Assembly: GCA_024278715.1 (NCBI GenBank) | Contig: JAJRSN010000452.1 | Span: forward strand, 1-6,958 | Length of the DNA: 6,958 nt | Reading direction: 5' to 3' | Source: Calditrichota bacterium | GTDB taxonomy: Bacteria; Calditrichota; Calditrichia; Calditrichales; Calditrichaceae | Shown: one piece after another, positions 1 through 4,698 of the stretch | How positions within the stretch are numbered: position 1 is the stretch's first letter | Layout of the letters: each line of letters opens with the position of its first letter | The notes under the pieces: model-generated | Seen by the model: only the letters and a program-made list of their open reading frames with translations | Told to the model about the DNA's origin: nothing | Databases searched by the model: none | Program-made: the position numbers and the translations under genes

Positions 1-1202
1 CTCATCAATGTTTTTTCGGACGCTTTGGGATTGATGTACGCCTGATAGATATCTTTAACCCAATAGGCGGCTCCGGCGTTCACCGTTGAATCAAAAGTGG
101 ACATGGCGGCTGCCATCAATCCGGCGACAATTAATCCCTTTAATCCGATAGGCACAATTTCATTAATAACCACGGGCAAAACTTTTTCCGGATCCTGAAT
201 CACTCCCTGCTGAGTTCCGAAAACAACACCCATCACCGCAATGGCTGCAATAAAGGGCCAACGAAAAGCAAGTAAAAATGTCCAAAACAGCGAGAGTAAA
301 CCGGAATCGCGATCGCTGCGTGAAGCAAAAAAACGCTGAATCATGTATTGACTCGTACCGCCGCTTCCTTCCAGCGTTACCTTTATCAGATAAAACAAGA
401 TGGCTATTCCGAATAAATTATAAATTGAATAGGCTGACTCTGCCGGTAAATTCAATTTCCAATGCGGAATCACGCTTGTCCAGGCTTCTTTTGTTGTGGC
501 AAGGGGCATAAAGCCGCCGTCTTTTAAAGGTATGGAAACGTTAAACACTTCCGGCAGATGGAATTTAGAAAAAGCGATGGCGCAAATATAAACTATGGTA
601 AAAAATATCAATGTTCCCTGAAAGACATCAGTCCAGACCACGCCGTAAAGTCCGCTGGCAACAGTGTAAATCATAGCCAGAACAATCATAATCGTTGCCG
701 CCCAGAATTCGGATGAAAGACCAAGAAACGGCGGAATTCCCAAAAATTCACCCACAAACTTTCCCGCGCCGATTGCAAAGTAGGTGATCATGGCAATGGT
801 AACTATAATCACGGAAATAGCGGCGATTAAACGCGCTATATCGCCTTGCTTTTCTTTTCCGAAACGAAAATGCATCCATTCCGCAAGAGTCATGACCAGG
901 GCTCTTCGATTCCATTTTCCCTGAAAGATCATTAAAAAAGCCATGATCAAAGTTACCCCGCCACGAATTTCAATAAAAAATCCGCTGGCGCCTAACGCAA
1001 ACACAAATGCAATATTAATCATTGTTCCGCTAATGTCCAGATTAGAAGCCATTCCCGAAGCGCCAAGAGCCCACCAGGGCATGCCGCGTTCACCGAGAAA
1101 ATAAGAATCTATACCCGTGGAGGCTTTCTTTTGAAAGTATAATCCGATACCTACCATACTGGCTAAATACAAAAAAACGATAATATAATCTATTGGAGAC
1201 AT
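1..1202 (-). CDS. Sodium:solute symporter (SSS family), C-terminus cut by window edge
   Basis: An inner-membrane secondary transporter that would use the sodium gradient to import a small solute; the substrate cannot be named. I translated 400 codons from an ATG at 1202-1200, preceded by AGGAG (1209-1213) six bases upstream; the frame stays open to base 1. Hydrophobic helices lie near residues 5-22, 43-76, 125-150, 168-184, 192-212, 262-276, 302-329 and 350-380. Family hallmarks are ASGLYGVVWTDVFQ (182-195), SQYMIQRFFASRS (284-296) and IGLKGLIVAGLMAAAMSTFDS (352-372). The Ser368-Thr369 pair aligns with the Na2-site serines of Vibrio vSGLT, from my memory of that sequence. In the same alignment Asn54 and Glu78 match vSGLT sugar-site residues Asn64 and Glu88, but the Tyr263/Trp264 gate is not conserved, so a sugar substrate is not established. 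Full-length members usually have about 500-650 residues, so 100 or more are missing. It lies beyond the terminator of the preceding gene and may be a separate transcription unit. Confidence 0.93.
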   Translation of the reverse strand, partial: MSPIDYIIVFLYLASMVGIGLYFQKKASTGIDSYFLGERGMPWWALGASGMASNLDISGTMINIAFVFALGASGFFIEIRGGVTLIMAFLMIFQGKWNRRALVMTLAEWMHFRFGKEKQGDIARLIAAISVIIVTIAMITYFAIGAGKFVGEFLGIPPFLGLSSEFWAATIMIVLAMIYTVASGLYGVVWTDVFQGTLIFFTIVYICAIAFSKFHLPEVFNVSIPLKDGGFMPLATTKEAWTSVIPHWKLNLPAESAYSIYNLFGIAILFYLIKVTLEGSGGTSQYMIQRFFASRSDRDSGLLSLFWTFLLAFRWPFIAAIAVMGVVFGTQQGVIQDPEKVLPVVINEIVPIGLKGLIVAGLMAAAMSTFDSTVNAGAAYWVKDIYQAYINPKASEKTLM

Positions 1203-1208
1203 TTATTA

Positions 1209-1213
1209 CTCCT
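1209..1213 (-). promoter_or_regulatory. Ribosome binding site of the symporter gene
   Basis: The minus strand reads AGGAG six bases before the ATG at 1202. It supports this start and shows that the symporter is translated independently of the upstream gene. Confidence 0.75.
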
Positions 1214-1240
1214 GAGTCTGGAAAACCGTCGCTAAAGATT

Positions 1241-1290
1241 TAATAAAGAAAAAAACCGATCCCCGCAATTTAACGAGGATCGGTTTGAGA
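1241..1290 (-). terminator. Rho-independent terminator after the starch-binding-module gene
   Basis: Perfect 10-bp inverted arms lie at 1253-1262 and 1277-1286 (AAACCGATCC / GGATCGGTTT). A mismatch and two more pairs extend the stem inward, leaving a loop of about 8 bases. Read on the minus strand, the stem runs into TTTTTTTCTTT (1255 down to 1245). The stem begins about 10 bases after the stop codon of the 745-residue gene. This is a textbook intrinsic terminator for the minus strand and separates that gene from the symporter. The plus strand lacks a matching T-tract, so it is probably one-directional. Confidence 0.9.
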
Positions 1291-1295
1291 GAGAA

Positions 1296-3533
1296 TTATT
1301 TCATCAGAATCATCTTTTTAATCGCTGAGAATTTATTAGCTTCTAATTTGTAAAAGTAGATTCCTGATGCAACTTTGTGTCCGAGTTCATCGCGTCCGTC
1401 CCATTTTTGTACATGAGTACCGGCGGTGGCTAATTTATTATTAACCAGAGTGCGTACTTTTTGACCAAGAACATTGTAAATGGTCAAAGTAACATGAGAC
1501 GCTTCCGGCAACGTGTAGCTGATAGTCGTGGTCGGGTTGAACGGGTTAGGATAGTTCTGGTTCAAAGCGAATTCTGTCGGAAGAACTTGCTCATCGTCAA
1601 TAGTGGTGTAAGAGGTGTAGGGATCGGTTTCCTGATCTGTTTTGATTTCGGCGTTGGTCCAGGTATCAACAGGCATCTCCCAGGGATTAACAGGGAAGCT
1701 TCTTTCGGCATTCTGTCCCACAAAACGAGCGCGGTAAGCAAAATTGGCAAAGCCTGACGGCTCGAACTGCCAGGTTCCGCCGTCGCTCAAGGAGATAAAA
1801 GCATAACGATAAACAAAAGCGTTCCAGGCGGGTTCCTTAACTTCCAGAGTTCCGGAATAGATCATGTCGTTGTCTTCGTCTGTCAATTTCAGGACTCTCA
1901 TTTCGTCCGTATCTTCCCAGCCTTGTGTTACGGCAAAAGACGGTTGTTCGCAAATCCAGTAAACCGTGTCTTCGCCGGCGGTAAAAGGAATAGCCTGTAA
2001 ATCGGGATCTGCGGCAGGGCTCATATCAACATTAAAAGTTACCTTTAAGCCGGTGCCGGTCGGAACAACCCAATCCGGATGAATATTGTCATACCATTCG
2101 GCTTCCAGTTCCTGATCGTCTTTACCTTCAAAATAAGCCGTGCGGTTTCCGCCGCCTGTATGGGTCGGACGTTCCCAACCGTCTTTCCATTCAACTCCGT
2201 TTATAATCGGATTTTTCTTATATACCCAATATTTGTAATACAGCGGATCGCCGATACCGAAATCTTCAAAAGGTACATTCAAAAACCAGTTGAGCGGATT
2301 GGTTAAGTTCTGGTTCATGTGTGAACGCGGAGGATCATCGGAATTCCAGCCGTTAAAGCTACCGCGAACGTGTACCGAGTCTTCCAAAGGATTGAACAGA
2401 CCAACCTCGGTTAACACATCCATATTGACGTTAAACTTCACATGACCATTTGCTTTGTAAGTTACAACGCTGTCGTCGTCAAAAAATACGGTCGGAACAA
2501 CTTTGTCCTCTGCGCCGACAACTACGCGGCGATTTGGAACGTTTTCCCAGTTCGTAGCATTGATTACAAATTTGTATTCATAAGTTGCGTTTCTGGAAAC
2601 TTCAAATGTAATGGAATAGATGCTATCGACAGTGATATCGGCATTTTCCATGTGCGGCGCTGCGGCGGCGTTCCAGCCCTGAAAAGAACCGGCAGCAACC
2701 ACAAAATCAACGTCAGGATCAAAATCGCCTTCCAGAATTTTGACCGACATATCAACAGAAAGCGTCAAATTAACTTTAACCGTGTCGGCAGGGGGATTTA
2801 CAATGTACTCTTCATTATCAAAATAAACCGGGAAGAGCGCCGTATCGTTTGCAACCGTGATAGAGCGGTTTGGCTGACCCTGTAATTCGTCGCGTCCCCA
2901 GGCATCGCCAATCAGATATTTGTATTCATAGTCGCCGGGTGCAACTTGCAGCGTTGTGGTATAAACCAGGTTGCCGTCCGCATCTTCCAAAATGGGCGCA
3001 GTGGCAGGATCCCACGCAGGATCTGTAATTGATCCAGTTACGCGAACAACATCATTATCCGGATCAAAAGCGCCTTTTTGTACCCAGCGCGTCATATTAA
3101 CATTCAACATCACATTAACCAATCCTTCCGGAGCGGGAGTAAAAGGGACTTCTTCGGTGTTGTTGAAATAAACCAGCGCCAAAGTGGTGTCGTTGTCGCC
3201 TACCGTGAGCGAACGGTTTGGCTGACCCTGCAATTCATCATTGCCCCAGGCGTCGCCGATTACATATTTGTACTCATAACTGCCCGGATCGAGGGTAAGG
3301 GTTGTGCTGAAAATAAAATTGGTCGAATCGACCATGTCCAAAATGGGCGCATTTGCCGGGTCCCACTGCGGATCGACCAGGTTACCGGTGACGCGCACAA
3401 CCTGGGTCATGGGGTCGAATTCACCCATTTGTACTTTAACCTTCATGCTAAGCTGAAAGGTTACTTCCACAGCCTGAGCGCTTGCAAAAGCCATGAAAAC
3501 AAAGGCTACGATTAACAAGGTGAATTTCTTCAT
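1296..3533 (-). CDS. Secreted protein with five tandem starch-binding-like modules and a T9SS type A sorting domain
   Basis: A 745-residue, probably cell-surface carbohydrate-binding protein. Residues 1-21 form a signal peptide (KK, hydrophobic core, cleavage near ASA-QA). Five modules follow, at about 22-125, 138-240, 251-353, 364-469 and 496-612. Each opens with a strand of the type VxFxVxM. The first four then show CBM20-like marks: a G-N/S...W turn (QWDPANAPIL, AWDPATAPIL, GSFQGWN, GSFNGWN); modules 1-3 also have YEYK(Y/F)VI and a PNR motif. Module 3 has NWENVPNR, the classic CBM20 WE..PNR pattern. Module 5 is the most divergent. After a linker, residues 656-745 form a T9SS type A domain (NQNYPNPFNPTTTISY, LGQKVRTL, GIYFYKL, ending KKMILMK), a signal for export and anchoring. 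No glycoside-hydrolase domain is present, so binding rather than cleavage is inferred, and the ligand is unproven. The ATG is five bases after AGGAGG. It follows the PorV-like gene by 96 bases and ends at a strong terminator. Confidence 0.92.
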   Translation of the reverse strand: MKKFTLLIVAFVFMAFASAQAVEVTFQLSMKVKVQMGEFDPMTQVVRVTGNLVDPQWDPANAPILDMVDSTNFIFSTTLTLDPGSYEYKYVIGDAWGNDELQGQPNRSLTVGDNDTTLALVYFNNTEEVPFTPAPEGLVNVMLNVNMTRWVQKGAFDPDNDVVRVTGSITDPAWDPATAPILEDADGNLVYTTTLQVAPGDYEYKYLIGDAWGRDELQGQPNRSITVANDTALFPVYFDNEEYIVNPPADTVKVNLTLSVDMSVKILEGDFDPDVDFVVAAGSFQGWNAAAAPHMENADITVDSIYSITFEVSRNATYEYKFVINATNWENVPNRRVVVGAEDKVVPTVFFDDDSVVTYKANGHVKFNVNMDVLTEVGLFNPLEDSVHVRGSFNGWNSDDPPRSHMNQNLTNPLNWFLNVPFEDFGIGDPLYYKYWVYKKNPIINGVEWKDGWERPTHTGGGNRTAYFEGKDDQELEAEWYDNIHPDWVVPTGTGLKVTFNVDMSPAADPDLQAIPFTAGEDTVYWICEQPSFAVTQGWEDTDEMRVLKLTDEDNDMIYSGTLEVKEPAWNAFVYRYAFISLSDGGTWQFEPSGFANFAYRARFVGQNAERSFPVNPWEMPVDTWTNAEIKTDQETDPYTSYTTIDDEQVLPTEFALNQNYPNPFNPTTTISYTLPEASHVTLTIYNVLGQKVRTLVNNKLATAGTHVQKWDGRDELGHKVASGIYFYKLEANKFSAIKKMILMK
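2814..3470 (-). repeat. Recent tandem duplication: modules 1 and 2 of the 745-residue protein
   Basis: Residues 22-125 and 138-240 are near copies with a period of 348 bases (116 codons). The best-conserved part is 2854-2939 against 3202-3287, with a 17-base identical core (CGGTTTGGCTGACCCTG at 2866-2882 and 3214-3230). Both copies encode IGDAW-G-x-DELQGQPNRS. Modules 3-5 are far more divergent, so this looks like a later duplication inside an older array. Confidence 0.85.
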
Positions 3534-3538
3534 TCTTG

Positions 3539-3544
3539 CCTCCT
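3539..3544 (-). promoter_or_regulatory. Strong ribosome binding site of the 745-residue gene
   Basis: The minus strand reads AGGAGG five bases before the ATG at 3533, a near-ideal Shine-Dalgarno sequence. It fixes the start, and the signal peptide begins directly at this ATG. A second strong Shine-Dalgarno-like sequence with no clear start codon lies about 70 bases further upstream, at 3610-3620. Confidence 0.85.
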
Positions 3545-3629
3545 CAAATTAGTTGACTTAAAACTTGGTGTTTGGATAATTGAATAAGGTAATTTCTTGC
3601 TCTGATCTGCCCACCTCCTCTCTTTCTCT

Positions 3630-4658
3630 TTAAAATGATAAAATGAAACCAAACGTATGCACATCGTTTAAATGTTTAAAATATTGAAAAGAGTAATCGA
3701 TATTCAGGCTAAAATTCCCTAAACTTGGCGTATGATAACCGACGCCGAGGGTTAAACCTTCTTCGCGATCTTCCATATAAAGGGATTTAAAACCGCCTCT
3801 CAAAAAGACACGCTCGTTGAACAAAGCCAACTCGCCGCCTAAATTCACATATTCGGAGTTATCGTTGGGATGCGCCGCCTCTACCGCCAACGTTAGCCGC
3901 TGCCCCTTAACCGGATAAAAATCACGCGCGATTCCGATTTGTAACCGCAAAGGTAATTCGTAACTTTCGGTTTCATAAAAGGCATTTAAGTTAGAATTAT
4001 CCCCGGCAATGTTGGGATTCGGATCGTATTGGATTAACAGGTCGTCGCCCTGCATTTTCATTTTGGTTCCGAAGTTGCTGACGCTTGTCGCCAGACGGAT
4101 GCCGTAAAAGGGCGTTATAAACATCGTTCCGATATCGAGAGCAACGCCCTGCGCCGCGGATTGAGAAATCGTTTCACGGACATATTTTAAATTAAATCCG
4201 ATGACGAATTTCTGGGTAAGATGTCTGGCAAAGGTGATACCAAAGGCATACATTCCGGCGGAAAAATAATCGCCGGTCCCTTCCGGGTTGTTTTCGGTGG
4301 TCACCTCCATGTCGCCCATGGTCATGGCGGTAATATTCACCCCAAACGTGCCCAGATAACCAGCCTTAAATATCGCGCCGATATAATTGAGTTTAATATC
4401 CACGAACCAATCGGTTTGCGTAAAAACAATCTGATTGCGTTCTATGAGGTCAATTCCGGCAGGATTCCAGTACATTGCGGTTGCGTCATTTGCGATAGAA
4501 GTAAATGCGCCGCCCATGGCATTGGCTTTTGGTCCTATGCCAACGCTCAAAAACTTCCCCGCTGTTGTACCTGTTTTAGTTACACCTTGAGACCAGGCTA
4601 AAGCGCTGATCAGGTATATCATCACAATACTCTTAAATATGAATTTTATCATGCGCAC
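3630..4658 (-). CDS. PorV/PorQ-family outer-membrane beta-barrel protein (T9SS-associated)
   Basis: About 342 residues. A signal peptide (KFIFKSIVMIYLISALAWSQ) is followed by the family's N-terminal signature at about residues 33-68: FLSVGIGPKANAMGGAFTS, then ANDATAMYWNPAGI. The rest is alternating amphipathic strands ending in an aromatic strand, HTFGFILSF, as expected for an outer-membrane barrel. In studied T9SS, PorV is an outer-membrane shuttle that receives cargo sorting domains and passes them to the PorU sortase; PorQ is a relative. Genomes of the suspected phyla carry several paralogs, so this one need not be the core PorV. It lies between two cargo genes, which suggests it serves them. 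Start choice: the frame stays open back to a GTG at 4679 that has no ribosome site. AAGGAG (4665-4670) sits six bases before a GTG at 4658 and twelve before an ATG at 4652. I prefer 4658; 4652 is a close alternative that changes only two residues. Confidence 0.9.
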   Translation of the reverse strand: MRMIKFIFKSIVMIYLISALAWSQGVTKTGTTAGKFLSVGIGPKANAMGGAFTSIANDATAMYWNPAGIDLIERNQIVFTQTDWFVDIKLNYIGAIFKAGYLGTFGVNITAMTMGDMEVTTENNPEGTGDYFSAGMYAFGITFARHLTQKFVIGFNLKYVRETISQSAAQGVALDIGTMFITPFYGIRLATSVSNFGTKMKMQGDDLLIQYDPNPNIAGDNSNLNAFYETESYELPLRLQIGIARDFYPVKGQRLTLAVEAAHPNDNSEYVNLGGELALFNERVFLRGGFKSLYMEDREEGLTLGVGYHTPSLGNFSLNIDYSFQYFKHLNDVHTFGFILSF

Positions 4659-4664
4659 TTTTTT

Positions 4665-4670
4665 CTCCTT
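4665..4670 (-). promoter_or_regulatory. Ribosome binding site deciding the start of the PorV-like gene
   Basis: The minus strand reads AAGGAG. It is six bases from GTG (4658) and twelve from ATG (4652), and lies inside the longer reading frame that opens at 4679. This argues that the true start is internal to that frame: the charged KVKEKKVR extension would otherwise precede the signal peptide. Confidence 0.7.
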
Positions 4671-4686
4671 CACTTTCACGGTCTTT

Positions 4687-4698
4687 AAAAGCGCTTTT
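4687..4698. repeat. 12-bp perfect palindrome at the stop codon of the large secreted gene
   Basis: AAAAGCGCTTTT overlaps the last bases of the TAA stop at 4697-4699. It has no loop and no T-tract long enough to act as a terminator, so it does not break the presumed transcription unit. It may be a chance palindrome or a protein site; the function is unknown. Confidence 0.4.

Noticed and set aside
278..511. 77-codon plus-strand reading frame
   Set aside because: It overlaps the symporter gene in antisense, where the sense frame has clear SSS family motifs.
2442..2885. 147-codon plus-strand reading frame
   Set aside because: It lies wholly antisense to the modular cargo gene, has no ribosome site or recognisable domain, and its composition reads as a shadow of the opposite strand.
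3078..3515. 145-codon plus-strand reading frame
   Set aside because: It is antisense to modules 1-2 and the signal peptide of the cargo gene, whose coding evidence is strong; nothing suggests a real protein.
4221..4601. 126-codon plus-strand reading frame
   Set aside because: It is antisense to the N-terminal signature of the PorV-like gene; its His/Gly-rich content is a by-product of the opposite strand.
4659..4679. GTG at 4679 as the start of the PorV-like gene
   Set aside because: No Shine-Dalgarno precedes it, and it would place a charged extension before the signal peptide; the AAGGAG lies downstream of it and points to 4658 or 4652.
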